This document shows, piece after piece, positions 50,688-60,557 of a DNA stretch of 64,000 nucleotides (position 1 is its first letter; every line of letters begins with the position of its first letter). The position numbers were made by a program, and so were the translations under genes. Location of the stretch: assembly GCF_007570865.1 (NCBI RefSeq), contig NZ_VLPS01000001.1:682001-746000 (forward strand), read 5' to 3'. Under the pieces are notes generated by a model that did no database searches, was not told the origin of the DNA, and worked only from the letters and a program-made list of their open reading frames with translations. This DNA is from Atlantibacter subterraneus. GTDB lineage: Bacteria; Pseudomonadota; Gammaproteobacteria; Enterobacterales; Enterobacteriaceae.

Positions 50688-51639
50688 ACCATTCCTTATG
50701 CTTCAGCGGGTTCGCCATGGCCCCGAGAATATCCGACAGCACGTTAACCGCGATCACCAGTGCGCCAATGACCATCACCCCGGCGGAAATCGCCGCATAA
50801 TCCTGCTGGCGGATGGCGTTAATCAACCAGCGCCCCAGCCCTGGCCAGCTAAACACCATTTCGGTGATCATCGCCAGCGTCAGCATGGTGGAGAACTGCA
50901 GGCCCAGACGCGGGATCACCGGCGGCAGAGCGTTATGCAGCACGTGGCGGCGCAAAATGGTGATCCGCGACAGGCCGCGCGTGGCTGCCGCTTTCACATA
51001 GTTTTGATCGAACACCTCGATGGTGCTGATGCGCATCAGGCGGATCACTTCCGTGGTGGGAGCCAGCGCCAGGGTCAGCACCGGCAGCACCATATGGCGC
51101 GCGGCGCTGATGATCATCTCATCGCGCCACGGCGAATCCGACAGCCAGGCGTCAATCAGCGCGAACCCGGTGACCTGCTTAACCTCATACAGCAGGTCGA
51201 AACGGCCTGAAACCGGCAGCCAGCCCAGGGTGAGCGAGAAAAACAGCGTCAGCAGCAGCGCCAGCCAGAATACCGGAATCGACAGGCCCACCAGCGCCAG
51301 CCCGCTGATAAAGGTGTCCTGCCATTTGTTGCGCAGGATCCCGGCCAGCATCCCCACCGGGATGCCCACCAGTAGCGCAAAGCCAAACGCCAGAATGCAC
51401 AGCTCCATGGTGGCCGGGAACACTTCCCGCAGTTGGGCGGTGATGGGCTGGCCGTTGATGCTGGACACGCCGAAGTCCCAGTGCAGCACGCCGTCAAACC
51501 AGAACCACCAGGCGTTCCACAGCGATGCGCCCTGAAGCGGGGCGTGCGGCGTAAAGTAGCTCAGGCTGAAGCCGACAATGCTTAAAAACAGCAGCGTTAC
51601 CAGCAGCAGCAATAAGCGACGCAGGGTAAAAATAATCAT
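50674..51639 (-). CDS. sapB: SapB, ABC transporter permease
   Basis: A 321-residue permease of the DppB/OppB type; first helix [20 protein letters not shown] and EAA loop [20 protein letters not shown]. It overlaps sapA by four bases. In E. coli SapBCDF has been reported to export putrescine; in Salmonella the Sap system gives resistance to antimicrobial peptides. Confidence 0.96.
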   Translation of the reverse strand: MIIFTLRRLLLLLVTLLFLSIVGFSLSYFTPHAPLQGASLWNAWWFWFDGVLHWDFGVSSINGQPITAQLREVFPATMELCILAFGFALLVGIPVGMLAGILRNKWQDTFISGLALVGLSIPVFWLALLLTLFFSLTLGWLPVSGRFDLLYEVKQVTGFALIDAWLSDSPWRDEMIISAARHMVLPVLTLALAPTTEVIRLMRISTIEVFDQNYVKAAATRGLSRITILRRHVLHNALPPVIPRLGLQFSTMLTLAMITEMVFSWPGLGRWLINAIRQQDYAAISAGVMVIGALVIAVNVLSDILGAMANPLKHKEWYALR

Positions 51640-53276
51640 GGCGCTTTCACCTCCGCCTCGTCCCGGGATACCCCGGCGAATGACGCGTTGCCGAACGGGC
51701 TCAATACCAGCCCTTTAATATCATAGCGCGACGCCTGTAGCCGCAGGGAGGACGCCAGCGGCAGAACCGGCAGCTCCTTCGCCAGCATCCGCTGGGCCTC
51801 ATCGTAGGCTTCGATGCGTGCCGCCAGTTGCTGAGAGGAAAGCGCTTTTTGCAGCACCTCGTCGAATTCACGGTTGCACCAGTGGGCGACGTTACTCTGG
51901 GAGCGGATCGCCGCACAGCTCAGCAAGGGCCGGAAGAAGCTGTCCGGGTCGTTACTGTCGGTGGCCCAGCCGGCCAGCGTCAGGTCATGATTCATATCCA
52001 TCAGCCGCGCTTCCTGGAAACGGCCTTCTACCGGCACGATCACCACCGTCACGCCCACCTGGGCCAGGTCGGCCTGAATCAGCTCGGCGGTTTTCAGCGG
52101 GCTGGGGTTCCAGGCCTGAGAGCTGGTCGGCACCCACAGCTGTAGGGTTAAATTCTGAACGCCCAGCGCCTCAAGCTGCGCTTTGGCCTTAGCGGGATCG
52201 TATTCGGTAATTTTCGCATCGTTATCATAGGCCCACGACGCGCGCGGCAAAATCGACGCGGCGGTTTCAGCGGTGCCGTAATAAATCGACTGCATCAGGC
52301 GTTGATTGTTGATTGCCAGCGCCAGCGCGTGGCGGACCGCCGGGTTATTCAGCGGCGCTTTATTGGTGTTGAATCCCAGATAGGCGATGTTCATGCCGGG
52401 GCGCAGCGTCAGACGCAGGCGCGGGTCGTCGCGTAAAATCGACAACTGGCTGGCGGCAGGCCAGGCCAGCACATCGCACTCGCCGGTCAGCAATTTTGAT
52501 AAGCGCCCGGTGCCGCCGGAACCCAGATCGATAACCACCTGCGGCATCAGCGGCCTACCGCGCCAGAAGCTGTCGTGGCGCGCCAGGCGAATAAACTGCC
52601 CGGCGCGGTATTCGCTCAGCTTGAACGGGCCAGTGCCCACGGGTTCGCGGTCCAGCATCTCCTGGCGGTCAGCTTTTGTGAGATTCCCGGCGTATTCTGC
52701 CGACATCACCGACGCGTAATGGGTCGCCAGATGCCATAAAAATGAGGCATCCGGCTGTGCGAGGCGAAACTCAACGCTATATTCGCCAATTTTACGCACG
52801 CTTTTCACCGTATCGGCAAATTGCAGGCTGTCGAAATAGGGATAGCTGGCACCGTTGACGCTGTGCCAGGGATTATTGCGATCGAAAATACGCTGGAAGC
52901 TGAACACCACGTCATCCGCGTTGAGCGGACGGGTCGGCGTAAACCAGGCGGTGGTCTGGAACTGCACGTTACGGCGCAGGTGAAAGCGATAGGTCGCGCC
53001 GTCATCCAGCACCTCCCAGCTGTCCGCCAGTTCGGAAACCAGCCGGTAGGTATAGGGGTCGACGTCCAGCAGCCGGTCATACAGCTGCGCGGCCAGGGTA
53101 TCAACGGTAAGGCCGCTACCCGCTTTTTGCGGATTAAAGGTATTAACCTGTCCGCTGACGCAATAGACAAACCCGCTCTGGCGAATATCGGCAAGGGGTT
53201 TTGGGGCAGGGGCCGCATGGGCGTACCCGCCAGAAATGCCGAGCGCCATTATCAGGGAAGACAAAAATACGCGCAT
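51636..53276 (-). CDS. sapA: SapA, periplasmic peptide-binding protein
   Basis: Substrate-binding protein of the Sap transporter, 546 residues against 547 in E. coli. The signal peptide [21 protein letters not shown] is followed by [20 protein letters not shown]. The frame is open to a TTG at 53300, but the ATG at 53276 places the signal peptide correctly. It binds cationic peptides in some species. It is the first gene of the sap operon and is directly beside pspF. Confidence 0.95.
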   Translation of the reverse strand: MRVFLSSLIMALGISGGYAHAAPAPKPLADIRQSGFVYCVSGQVNTFNPQKAGSGLTVDTLAAQLYDRLLDVDPYTYRLVSELADSWEVLDDGATYRFHLRRNVQFQTTAWFTPTRPLNADDVVFSFQRIFDRNNPWHSVNGASYPYFDSLQFADTVKSVRKIGEYSVEFRLAQPDASFLWHLATHYASVMSAEYAGNLTKADRQEMLDREPVGTGPFKLSEYRAGQFIRLARHDSFWRGRPLMPQVVIDLGSGGTGRLSKLLTGECDVLAWPAASQLSILRDDPRLRLTLRPGMNIAYLGFNTNKAPLNNPAVRHALALAINNQRLMQSIYYGTAETAASILPRASWAYDNDAKITEYDPAKAKAQLEALGVQNLTLQLWVPTSSQAWNPSPLKTAELIQADLAQVGVTVVIVPVEGRFQEARLMDMNHDLTLAGWATDSNDPDSFFRPLLSCAAIRSQSNVAHWCNREFDEVLQKALSSQQLAARIEAYDEAQRMLAKELPVLPLASSLRLQASRYDIKGLVLSPFGNASFAGVSRDEAEVKAP

Positions 53277-53333
53277 AAGTTTTTGAGTTATTTTGACCAA
53301 TAGTCAAAGTGTATCGCACTTAGTGGGGCCAGG

Positions 53334-53359
53334 GAAAAATCTCTGCGCCAGTTGGCGCA
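53334..53359 (-). terminator. Probable terminator of pspF
   Basis: On the minus strand TGCGCCA, loop AC, TGGCGCA, then GAGATTTTTCCC. Short stem, T-rich tail, 8 bases after the pspF stop. Confidence 0.55.
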
Positions 53360-53366
53360 AAAGCCA

Positions 53367-54347
53367 TCACTGGGCGGCGATCTCGTGCTTTTTCAACAGG
53401 GCGCGCAGCTGGTGATAGGTCACACCCAATAACTGTGCGGCGCGTTTTTGATTGTATTTCGCCTGAGCCAGGCTGGTTTCCACCAGCGCTTTTTCGCTCT
53501 GCTGCTGCCACTGGCGTAAATCAAGCGGCAGGGCGGGCAAGCCGTTATCAGCCGTTTCAGTTTTTTGCGGCGCGGGACGGGAAAACGGGTCGACAATAAT
53601 GGTATCTACCGCTGTTTCGCTGGTGCCGTGGCGATAAATCGAACGTTCCACCACGTTTTTCAGCTCGCGGATATTGCCCGGCCAGCTGTAATCCAGCAGG
53701 GTTTGTTCAGCTTCCGGCGTAAAACCGGGGAACAGCAGCCAGCCGAGTTCCCGGCACATCTGGATAGCGAACTGTTCCGCCAGCAGCATGATATCGCTGC
53801 GCCGCTCGCGCAGCGGCGGGAGCTGTACCACGTCAAACGCCAGCCGGTCGAGCAGATCGGCGCGGAAGGTCCCTTGCTCGACCAGATCCGGCAGGCTGGC
53901 GTTGGTCGCGCATACCAGACGCACGTTGACCTGCAACGGCTGGCTGCCCCCCACGCGCTCCAGCTCGCCATATTCGATCACCCTGAGCAGCTTTTCCTGC
54001 ACCATCATCGGCGCGGTCGCCAGTTCATCGAGAAACAGCGTTCCGCCATCGGCACGCTCAAAGCGACCGGGGTGGCGCTTCTGCGCGCCGGTAAACGCGC
54101 CCGCTTCATGGCCGAACAGCTCGGAATCCAGCAGGTTCTCATTCAGCGCCGCGCAGTTCAGGGAGATAAACGGCCCCTGCCAGCGGCGCGACAAAAAGTG
54201 AATGCGGCTGGCAATCAGCTCCTTACCGGTCCCGCGCTCGCCAATCACCAGCACCGGTTTATCCAGCGGTGCCAGCCGGGAGACCTGTTCCAGCACTTCA
54301 AGGAAGCTATTGGCCTCGCCAATCAAATTATCTTTATATTCTGCCAT
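53367..54347 (-). CDS. pspF: PspF, sigma-54 activator of the phage-shock operon
   Basis: AAA+ enhancer-binding protein of 326 residues that activates pspA transcription and is held inactive by PspA. It lacks any N-terminal receiver domain. Walker A GERGTGKE, the sigma-54 contact motif GAFTGAQK, Walker B GGTLFLDE and a C-terminal Fis-type helix-turn-helix (RAAQLLGVTYHQLRALLKKH) are present. ATG at 54347 matches E. coli MAEYKDN. It diverges from pspA. Confidence 0.97.
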   Translation of the reverse strand: MAEYKDNLIGEANSFLEVLEQVSRLAPLDKPVLVIGERGTGKELIASRIHFLSRRWQGPFISLNCAALNENLLDSELFGHEAGAFTGAQKRHPGRFERADGGTLFLDELATAPMMVQEKLLRVIEYGELERVGGSQPLQVNVRLVCATNASLPDLVEQGTFRADLLDRLAFDVVQLPPLRERRSDIMLLAEQFAIQMCRELGWLLFPGFTPEAEQTLLDYSWPGNIRELKNVVERSIYRHGTSETAVDTIIVDPFSRPAPQKTETADNGLPALPLDLRQWQQQSEKALVETSLAQAKYNQKRAAQLLGVTYHQLRALLKKHEIAAQ

Positions 54348-54446
54348 GATGAAATTGACCACTTGTTGGTGGATATGACTACTATTGAAGATATCATACC
54401 TGACGGCAATATGTTCAATCTCAGTAAAAACAACAGATTATAAAAC

Positions 54447-54462
54447 TGGCACGATGTTTGTA
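54447..54462 (+). promoter_or_regulatory. Sigma-54 promoter of pspABCD
   Basis: TGGCAC-GATGT-TTGTA, close to the consensus TGGCAC-N5-TTGCA and to the E. coli pspA promoter. It lies between the divergent pspF and pspA, where PspF binds upstream. An integration host factor site is expected in the AT-rich stretch 54370-54440, but I did not define it. Confidence 0.88.
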
Positions 54463-54522
54463 TTAGTTATAGCGAAATCGAGCAGGGCGCGTGACGCCCG
54501 GATAATCAAAGAGGATTGAGTT

Positions 54523-55191
54523 ATGGGTATTTTTTCTCGTTTTGCCGACATCGTGAACGCCAACATCAACTCCCTGCTGGAAAAAGCAGAGGACCCGCAA
54601 AAGCTGGTGCGTCTGATGATTCAGGAAATGGAAGACACCTTAGTTGAAGTGCGTTCCACCTCCGCTCGCGCGCTGGCTGAAAAGAAACAGCTGAGCCGTC
54701 GCATTGAGCAGGCAACCGCTCAGCAGGCCGAATGGCAGGAAAAAGCCGAACTGGCGCTGCGCAAAGATAAAGACGATTTAGCCCGTGCGGCGCTGATTGA
54801 AAAACAAAAGCTGACCGACCTGATTACGGTACTGACCGACGAAGCCACTCAGGTTGACGAAACCCTGGCGCGGATGAAAACCGAAATCGGCGAACTGGAG
54901 AATAAACTTCAGGAAACCCGCGCTCGCCAGCAGGTGTTGACGCTGCGCCACCAGGCCGCATCGTCCTCCCGCGACGTGCGCCGCCAGCTCGACAGTGGCA
55001 AAATTGATGAAGCCATGGCGCGTTTCGAATCGTTCGAGCGCCGTATCGATCACATGGAAGCAGAAGCCGAAAGCCAGCGTTTTGGCAAACAAAAAAATCT
55101 CGATCAGCAGTTTGCCGATCTCAAAGCGGACGATGAAATCAGCGCTCAACTGGCTGCGCTTAAAGCCAAAGTACAGCGCGACGTTGAATAA
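54523..55191 (+). CDS. pspA: PspA, phage-shock protein A
   Basis: Membrane-associated coiled-coil protein of 222 residues, as in E. coli; binds PspF and, under envelope stress, polymerises on the inner membrane to preserve the proton-motive force. The long heptad-rich body ([20 protein letters not shown]) and the amphipathic N-terminus [16 protein letters not shown] are clear. First gene after the sigma-54 promoter. Confidence 0.98.
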   Translation: MGIFSRFADIVNANINSLLEKAEDPQKLVRLMIQEMEDTLVEVRSTSARALAEKKQLSRRIEQATAQQAEWQEKAELALRKDKDDLARAALIEKQKLTDLITVLTDEATQVDETLARMKTEIGELENKLQETRARQQVLTLRHQAASSSRDVRRQLDSGKIDEAMARFESFERRIDHMEAEAESQRFGKQKNLDQQFADLKADDEISAQLAALKAKVQRDVE

Positions 55192-55198
55192 AAACTTT

Positions 55199-55232
55199 GC
55201 TGCGGCGGTATGACGCGCCGCAGCGCTTTTAC
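55199..55232 (+). terminator. Intercistronic hairpin between pspA and pspB
   Basis: GCTGCGGCG, eight-base loop, CGCCGCAGC, then GCTTTTA. It could partly terminate transcription so that PspA is made in excess of PspB and PspC. Confidence 0.65.
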
Positions 55233-55247
55233 TGTCAAGGAGTACAC

Positions 55248-55472
55248 ATGAGCGCACTTTTTCTCGCCATACCGCTAACCATTTTCGTGCTGTTCGTCGC
55301 GCCGATTTGGCTGTGGTTGCACTACAGCAATCGCAGTTCGCGCAGCGAGTTAACGCAAAGTGAACAGCAGCGCCTGGCGCAATTGACTGAAGAGGCTCGC
55401 CGGATGCGCGAACGCATTCAGTCGCTGGAGCAGATTCTGGATGCCGAACACCCCAACTGGAGAAATGATTAA
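55248..55472 (+). CDS. pspB: PspB, phage-shock protein B
   Basis: A 74-residue inner-membrane protein: one hydrophobic helix (LFLAIPLTIFVLFVAPIWLW) and a leucine-zipper-like tail (QRLAQLTEEARRMRERIQSL). With PspC it senses stress and releases PspF from PspA. The ATG follows AAGGAG; the in-frame extension upstream is rejected. Stop overlaps pspC start by one base. Confidence 0.96.
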   Translation: MSALFLAIPLTIFVLFVAPIWLWLHYSNRSSRSELTQSEQQRLAQLTEEARRMRERIQSLEQILDAEHPNWRND

Positions 55473-55831
55473 TGACCACCTCTTTTGGAAATCGCAAATT
55501 GTGGCGCATTCCCCAGCAGGGCATGGTTAAAGGGGTATGCGCGGGCATCGCTCAGTATCTCGACGTGCCGGTGAAGCTGGTGCGCCTGATCGTGGTGCTG
55601 TCGATGTTTTTTGGTCTGTTCTTTTTTACCCTGGTGGCGTACATCGCCCTGACGTTTATTCTCGACCCGATGCCGGAAGGCGCAGAGCAGGGCGAAGGCG
55701 CGCCGCGCAGCGGTGATTTGCTGAACGACGCCGATGCCCAACTGGCCGAATCCGAGCAGCGCTTACGCGCCATGGAGCGTTACGTGACCTCTGACACGTT
55801 CACGTTGCGCAGCCGATTCCGTCAGCTTTAA
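55472..55831 (+). CDS. pspC: PspC, phage-shock protein C
   Basis: A 119-residue inner-membrane protein with the PspC domain (GMVKGVCAGIAQYLDVPVKL) and one strong hydrophobic helix (LIVVLSMFFGLFFFTLVAYI). It recruits PspA to the membrane together with PspB and can protect against secretin toxicity. It overlaps pspB by one base. Confidence 0.96.
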   Translation: MTTSFGNRKLWRIPQQGMVKGVCAGIAQYLDVPVKLVRLIVVLSMFFGLFFFTLVAYIALTFILDPMPEGAEQGEGAPRSGDLLNDADAQLAESEQRLRAMERYVTSDTFTLRSRFRQL

Positions 55832-55849
55832 CCTTTTTCTGGAGAGCGA

Positions 55850-56074
55850 ATGAAACCAACCCGTTGGCAGCAGGCTTCTGTGAAAGCGCGTCCCGGCCTG
55901 AAACTGGCCGGCAAACTGATCATTCTCGGCGCATTGCGTTACGGGCCTGCGGGCGTAGCAGGCTGGGCGGTGAAGTCGGTCGCGCGCCGACCGGTTAAAA
56001 TGCTGTTGGCCTTCGCCCTCGAACCGCTGTTAAAACGCCTGGCGACCCGACTGTCGCGCAATTTCAAACCCTGA
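55850..56074 (+). CDS. pspD: PspD, phage-shock protein D
   Basis: A 74-residue basic protein with hydrophobic centre ([20 protein letters not shown]), close to E. coli PspD (73). Peripheral inner membrane. Its role is minor and unclear. In E. coli pspE, a periplasmic rhodanese, follows; here the next gene is ycjX. Confidence 0.92.
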   Translation: MKPTRWQQASVKARPGLKLAGKLIILGALRYGPAGVAGWAVKSVARRPVKMLLAFALEPLLKRLATRLSRNFKP

Positions 56075-56176
56075 TTGACAAAAAACCCATCGCAAGGGCA
56101 CAACGGGGACGTGCCTGACCGCTAAATCATCCCCATAATACTTCTATCAATACGCTTGTTCGAAAACAGGATGACG

Positions 56177-57574
56177 ATGAAGCGAATCAAGACTGAACTC
56201 AATGCGCTGGTCAACCGTGGCGTCGATCGCCATCTGCGGTTGGCCGTCACTGGCCTGAGCCGCAGCGGCAAAACGGCGTTTATCACCGCCATGGTGAACC
56301 AACTGTTGAACCTCCACGCTGGGGCGCGCCTCCCGCTGCTCAACGCGGTGCGCGAAGAGCGGCTGTTGGGCGTCAAGCGCGTGCCGCAGCGCGATTTGGG
56401 CGTGGCGCGTTTTACCTACGATGAAGGGCTGGCGCAGCTGTACGGCGAACCGCCCACCTGGCCGACGCCAACCCGTGGCGTTAGCGAAATGCGCCTCGCG
56501 CTGCGCTACCGCTCTAATGAATCCCTGCTGCGCCACTTTAAAGACACCTCAACGCTGTACCTGGAAATCGTCGATTATCCGGGCGAATGGCTGCTGGATT
56601 TGCCGATGCTGGCCCAGGATTACCTGAGCTGGTCACGGCAGATGACCGGGCTGCTCAAGGGCGATCGCGAAAACTGGTCGCAACCGTGGCGCAAGCTGTG
56701 CGACGGGCTCGATCCGCTCGCGCCCGCCGATGAAAACCGCCTGGCGGCGATTGCCGAAGCCTGGACCGATTATCTGCACACCTGTAAACGCGAAGGGCTG
56801 CACTTTATCCAGCCGGGGCGCTTTGTACTGCCCGGCGATATGGCGGGCGCGCCCGCGCTGCAATTCTTCCCCTGGCCGGATGTGGACGGCGTGGGCGAAT
56901 CGCGCCTTGCCCAGGCGGACAAATCCACCAATGCCGGGATGCTGCGCGAACGCTATCGCTACTACTGCGAAAAAGTGGTTAAAGGCTTTTATAAAGATCA
57001 CTTCCTGCGCTTTGACCGCCAGATTGTGCTGGTGGATTGCCTGCAACCGCTCAACAGCGGGCCTCAGGCGTTTAACGATATGCGTCTGGCATTAACGCAA
57101 CTGATGCAAAGCTTCCACTACGGCCAACGCACGCTGTTCCGCCGCCTGTTCTCCCCGGTGATCGACAAGCTGCTGTTTGCCGCCACCAAAGCCGACCACA
57201 TTACCGCCGATCAGCACGCCAATATGGTATCGCTACTACAGCAACTGGTGCAGGACGCCTGGCAAAACGCGGCGTTCGAAGGCATCAGCATGGATTGTCT
57301 GGGGCTGGCGTCGGTGCAGGCTACGCAAAGCGGGCTGGTGGACGTCAAGGGCGAAAAAATCCCGGCGTTACGCGGTCACCGATTAAGCGACGGCGCGCCG
57401 CTAACGGTTTACCCTGGCGAAGTGCCGGCGCGCCTGCCGGGCAACGCCTTCTGGCAAAACCAGGGATTCCAGTTTGAACAGTTTCGCCCCCAGCGGATGA
57501 CGGTGGATACGCCGCTGCCCCATATCCGGCTGGACGCGGCGCTGGAGTTTTTAATAGGAGATAAATTGCGATGA
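56177..57574 (+). CDS. ycjX: YcjX, P-loop protein of the psp regulon
   Basis: A 465-residue NTPase-like protein (DUF463), the same length as E. coli YcjX. The Walker A is [10 protein letters not shown]. The family is associated with the phage-shock response and outer stress through sigma-32/PspF; the biochemical role is not settled. ATG at 56177 lies six bases after ACAGG, and is better than 56171. It overlaps ycjF by four bases. Confidence 0.95.
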   Translation: MKRIKTELNALVNRGVDRHLRLAVTGLSRSGKTAFITAMVNQLLNLHAGARLPLLNAVREERLLGVKRVPQRDLGVARFTYDEGLAQLYGEPPTWPTPTRGVSEMRLALRYRSNESLLRHFKDTSTLYLEIVDYPGEWLLDLPMLAQDYLSWSRQMTGLLKGDRENWSQPWRKLCDGLDPLAPADENRLAAIAEAWTDYLHTCKREGLHFIQPGRFVLPGDMAGAPALQFFPWPDVDGVGESRLAQADKSTNAGMLRERYRYYCEKVVKGFYKDHFLRFDRQIVLVDCLQPLNSGPQAFNDMRLALTQLMQSFHYGQRTLFRRLFSPVIDKLLFAATKADHITADQHANMVSLLQQLVQDAWQNAAFEGISMDCLGLASVQATQSGLVDVKGEKIPALRGHRLSDGAPLTVYPGEVPARLPGNAFWQNQGFQFEQFRPQRMTVDTPLPHIRLDAALEFLIGDKLR

Positions 57575-58623
57575 GCGAGCCGTTAAAACCGCGAATCGAT
57601 TTCGCCGAGCCGCTGCAAGCGGACCGGGAACCGCAGATCAAAAGCGCCCAGGCGTTTAGTGAGCCGGAAGCGGAGTTGTTCACCCCGGCGCTTGCTGCCG
57701 AGCTGGAACCCGACGACGGCCAGGCCGAAGCCGTGGTGGAAGCCGCGCTGCGGCCTAAGCGCAGCCTGTGGCGGCGTATGGTCACCGCCGGGCTGGCGCT
57801 GTTTGGCGTCAGCGTGGTGGCGCAGGGCGTGCAGTGGACCCTGACCGCCTGGCAAACTCAGGACTGGGTCGCGCTTGGCGGGCTGGCGGCGGGCGGGCTG
57901 ATTGTTGCCGCAGGCGTTGGGGCGGTGGGCACTGAATGGCGGCGTTTGCACCGTTTGCGTGAGCGCGCCACCGAACGCGATGAGGCCCGAGAACTGTTGA
58001 CCAGCCACGGCATGGGCAAGGGGCGGGCGTTCTGCGAAAAACTGGCGCGTCAGGCCGGGCTGGATCAGGGCCATCCGGCGCTTCAGCGCTGGTATGCCGC
58101 TATCCATGAAACTCACAATGACCGGGAGATTGTCGAGCTGTACGCCCATCTGGTGCAGCCGGTGCTGGATAGCCAGGCGCGGCGCGAAATCAGCCGCTCG
58201 GCGGCGGAATCCACTCTGATGATCGCCGTCAGCCCGCTGGCGCTGGTGGATATGGCGTTTATCGCCTGGCGCAATTTACGCCTGATCAACCGCATCGCCG
58301 CGTTATATGGCATTGAACTTGGCTACTTCAGCCGCATCCGCCTGTTCCGGCTGGTGCTACTGAATATCGCCTTTGCCGGGGCCAGTGAAATGGTGCGTGA
58401 AATCGGTCTGGACTGGATGTCGCAGGATCTGGCAGCGCGGCTCTCCGCGCGGGCGGCGCAGGGCATTGGCGCAGGCTTGCTGACGGCGCGTCTCGGCATC
58501 AAGGCGATGGAGCTGTGCCGTCCGCTGCCGTGGCTTGACGATAAGCCGCGCCTCGGTGATTTCCGCCGTCAGTTGCTGACCCAGGTTAAAGAAACCCTGC
58601 AAAAGAAACCGCGCGATAACTAA
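57571..58623 (+). CDS. ycjF: YcjF, DUF697 inner-membrane protein
   Basis: A 350-residue protein with a charged N-terminal region, two close hydrophobic helices ([16 protein letters not shown] and [17 protein letters not shown]) and a DUF697 C-terminal domain. E. coli YcjF is 353 residues. It is coupled to ycjX by an ATGA overlap. Function unknown; both genes are usually induced with psp. Confidence 0.94.
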   Translation: MSEPLKPRIDFAEPLQADREPQIKSAQAFSEPEAELFTPALAAELEPDDGQAEAVVEAALRPKRSLWRRMVTAGLALFGVSVVAQGVQWTLTAWQTQDWVALGGLAAGGLIVAAGVGAVGTEWRRLHRLRERATERDEARELLTSHGMGKGRAFCEKLARQAGLDQGHPALQRWYAAIHETHNDREIVELYAHLVQPVLDSQARREISRSAAESTLMIAVSPLALVDMAFIAWRNLRLINRIAALYGIELGYFSRIRLFRLVLLNIAFAGASEMVREIGLDWMSQDLAARLSARAAQGIGAGLLTARLGIKAMELCRPLPWLDDKPRLGDFRRQLLTQVKETLQKKPRDN

Positions 58624-58680
58624 CCCTTCGGCGCTGTGAACGTTTAACTTTACGGCGCAGCGCCCAATTTTCCGCCATAC

Positions 58681-58698
58681 TGTCAATGATTGTTGACA
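58681..58698 (+). promoter_or_regulatory. TyrR box upstream of tyrR
   Basis: TGTCAA-TGATTG-TTGACA fits the strong TyrR box TGTAAA-N6-TTTACA, with the invariant G and C at the right distance. It lies 73 bases before the tyrR start codon. E. coli tyrR represses itself through such a box. Confidence 0.75.
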
Positions 58699-58771
58699 GA
58701 CATCTTCCTGGTGAAGGTTATCTTGAGTATCATCGCCCCGTCATTGGCCCTTAAGCATGAAGGTTACCCCC

Positions 58772-60334
58772 ATGCGTCTGGAAGTATTTTGCGAAGACCG
58801 AATCGGTCTTACCCGAGAATTACTGGATTTACTGGTGCTGCGCAGCATTGACCTGCGTGGAATCGAAATTGACCCTATCGGGCGTATCTACCTCAACTTT
58901 TCCAACCTTGATTTTGATTCGTTCAGCAGCCTGATGGCGGAAATTCGCCGCATCTCAGGCGTGACCGACGTGCGCACCGTGCCGTGGATGCCGTCGGAGC
59001 GCGAAAACCGCGCCCTGGCGGCCCTGCTGGAAGCGTTGCCGGAAGCGGTGCTATCACTGGACTTAAAAAGCAAAGTGGAACGGGCTAACCCTGCCAGCTG
59101 TGCGCTGTTCGCCATGAGCGAAGCGAAGCTGCGTAACCATAATGCCGGTGCGCTGATTAACAGCTTCAACTTCCAGCGCTGGCTGGATAGCGACCCGGTA
59201 GACTCCCATTCCGAACATACGATCATCAGCGGCCAGAACTTCCTGATGGAAATCACGCCGGTGCATCTGGAAGAGGATAAAGGCGTTAATACGCTGATTG
59301 GCGCGGTGGTGATGCTGCGCTCCACGGTGCGCATGGGCCGCCAGCTGCAAAACCTGTCGGGACTGGATGCCAGCGCGTTCAGCCAGATCGTCGCGGTCAG
59401 CCCGCGGATGCGTCAGGTGGTGGAGCAGGCGCGTAAGTTCGCCATGCTTAACGCGCCGCTGCTGATTGTCGGCGATACCGGCACCGGTAAAGATCAACTG
59501 GCCCGCGCCTGCCATCAGGCCAGCCCGCGTGCTGAAAAGCCCTATCTGGCGCTTAACTGCGGCTCTATCCCGGAAGACGTGGTGGAAAGCGAGCTGTTCG
59601 GCCACGCGCCGGGCGCTTACGCTAACGCGACGGAAGGTAAAAAAGGCTTCTTCGAACAGGCTAACGGCGGTTCGGTGCTGCTGGATGAGATCGGCGAAAT
59701 GTCGCCGCGTATGCAAACCAAACTGCTGCGCTTTCTGAATGACGGCACCTTCCGGCGCGTCGGCGAGGAGCACGAAGTGCATGTCGATGTGCGGGTAATT
59801 TGCGCCACCCAGAAAAACCTGGTGGAGATGGTGCAGAAGGGCACATTCCGGGAGGATCTCTACTATCGGCTTAACGTGCTGACCCTTAACCTGCCGCCGT
59901 TGCGCGATCGTCCGCAGGACATCATGCCGCTGACCGAACTGTTTGTGGCGCGTTTTGCCGACGAACAGGGCGTGGCGCGTCCCAAGCTGTCCAGCGATCT
60001 GAGCAATATGCTGACCCGCTACGGCTGGCCGGGCAACGTGCGCCAGCTGAAAAACGCCGTTTATCGGGCGTTGACCCAGCTGGAAGGCTATGAGCTGCGT
60101 GCGCAGGATATCCTGCTGCCGGACTTTGACGCCGGATCGCTGCCGGTTGGCGAAGAGGCGATGGACGGTTCGCTGGATGAGATCACCCGGCGTTTCGAGC
60201 GTTCGGTATTGACCCAGCTTTATCGCAGCTATCCCAGCACCCGCAAGCTGGCGAAGCGCCTGGGCGTATCGCATACCGCGATTGCCAATAAACTGCGTGA
60301 ATATGGATTAAGCCAGAAGAAGGGCGAAGAGTAG
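58772..60334 (+). CDS. tyrR: TyrR, regulator of aromatic amino-acid genes
   Basis: Regulator of aromatic amino-acid biosynthesis and transport, 520 residues. The order is N-terminal ACT domain (RLEVFCEDRIGLTRELLDLL), PAS-like domain, AAA+ core with Walker A GDTGTGKDQ, and a C-terminal helix-turn-helix (KLAKRLGVSHTAIANKLREY). It is seven residues longer than E. coli TyrR (513). The difference is GAYANAT at 281-287, at the place where sigma-54 activators carry GAFTGA; the E. coli protein goes straight from HAP to EGKK. The rest aligns through. Start by homology and AAGGTT site. It ends before a terminator. Confidence 0.97.
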   Translation: MRLEVFCEDRIGLTRELLDLLVLRSIDLRGIEIDPIGRIYLNFSNLDFDSFSSLMAEIRRISGVTDVRTVPWMPSERENRALAALLEALPEAVLSLDLKSKVERANPASCALFAMSEAKLRNHNAGALINSFNFQRWLDSDPVDSHSEHTIISGQNFLMEITPVHLEEDKGVNTLIGAVVMLRSTVRMGRQLQNLSGLDASAFSQIVAVSPRMRQVVEQARKFAMLNAPLLIVGDTGTGKDQLARACHQASPRAEKPYLALNCGSIPEDVVESELFGHAPGAYANATEGKKGFFEQANGGSVLLDEIGEMSPRMQTKLLRFLNDGTFRRVGEEHEVHVDVRVICATQKNLVEMVQKGTFREDLYYRLNVLTLNLPPLRDRPQDIMPLTELFVARFADEQGVARPKLSSDLSNMLTRYGWPGNVRQLKNAVYRALTQLEGYELRAQDILLPDFDAGSLPVGEEAMDGSLDEITRRFERSVLTQLYRSYPSTRKLAKRLGVSHTAIANKLREYGLSQKKGEE

Positions 60335-60412
60335 CGTCAGCGGCGTCCAGGCAACACGCCATGGGATATCAGGGAGTCAAGCAACGGTTGACCCTGGCGG
60401 CGAGAAGTGTAA

Positions 60413-60445
60413 AAAGGTTCATGTCTTTTCATGAGCCTTTTTTAT
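60413..60445 (+). terminator. Terminator after tyrR
   Basis: AAAAAGGTTCATG, loop TCTTTT, CATGAGCCTTTTTT, one G-T pair. It marks the end of the conserved segment; the DNA beyond it is lower in GC. Confidence 0.85.
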
Positions 60446-60557
60446 TGCCCGTAAATTGCCGTTTGGCCGCACGTCATTATCGGGGCGTTAAATTTATTGG
60501 CAAAAAACGTAACAATCAGAGGTATGAGGTCATGTAATAGCTGACAGGAGCGTAATT

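Noticed and set aside
59612-59632. GAYANAT in TyrR as an assembly error
   Set aside because: It is in frame, at the exact place of the GAFTGA loop, and not a copy of nearby sequence.
59063-60274. 403-codon minus-strand frame over tyrR
   Set aside because: Reverse shadow of a highly conserved gene, same biased composition.
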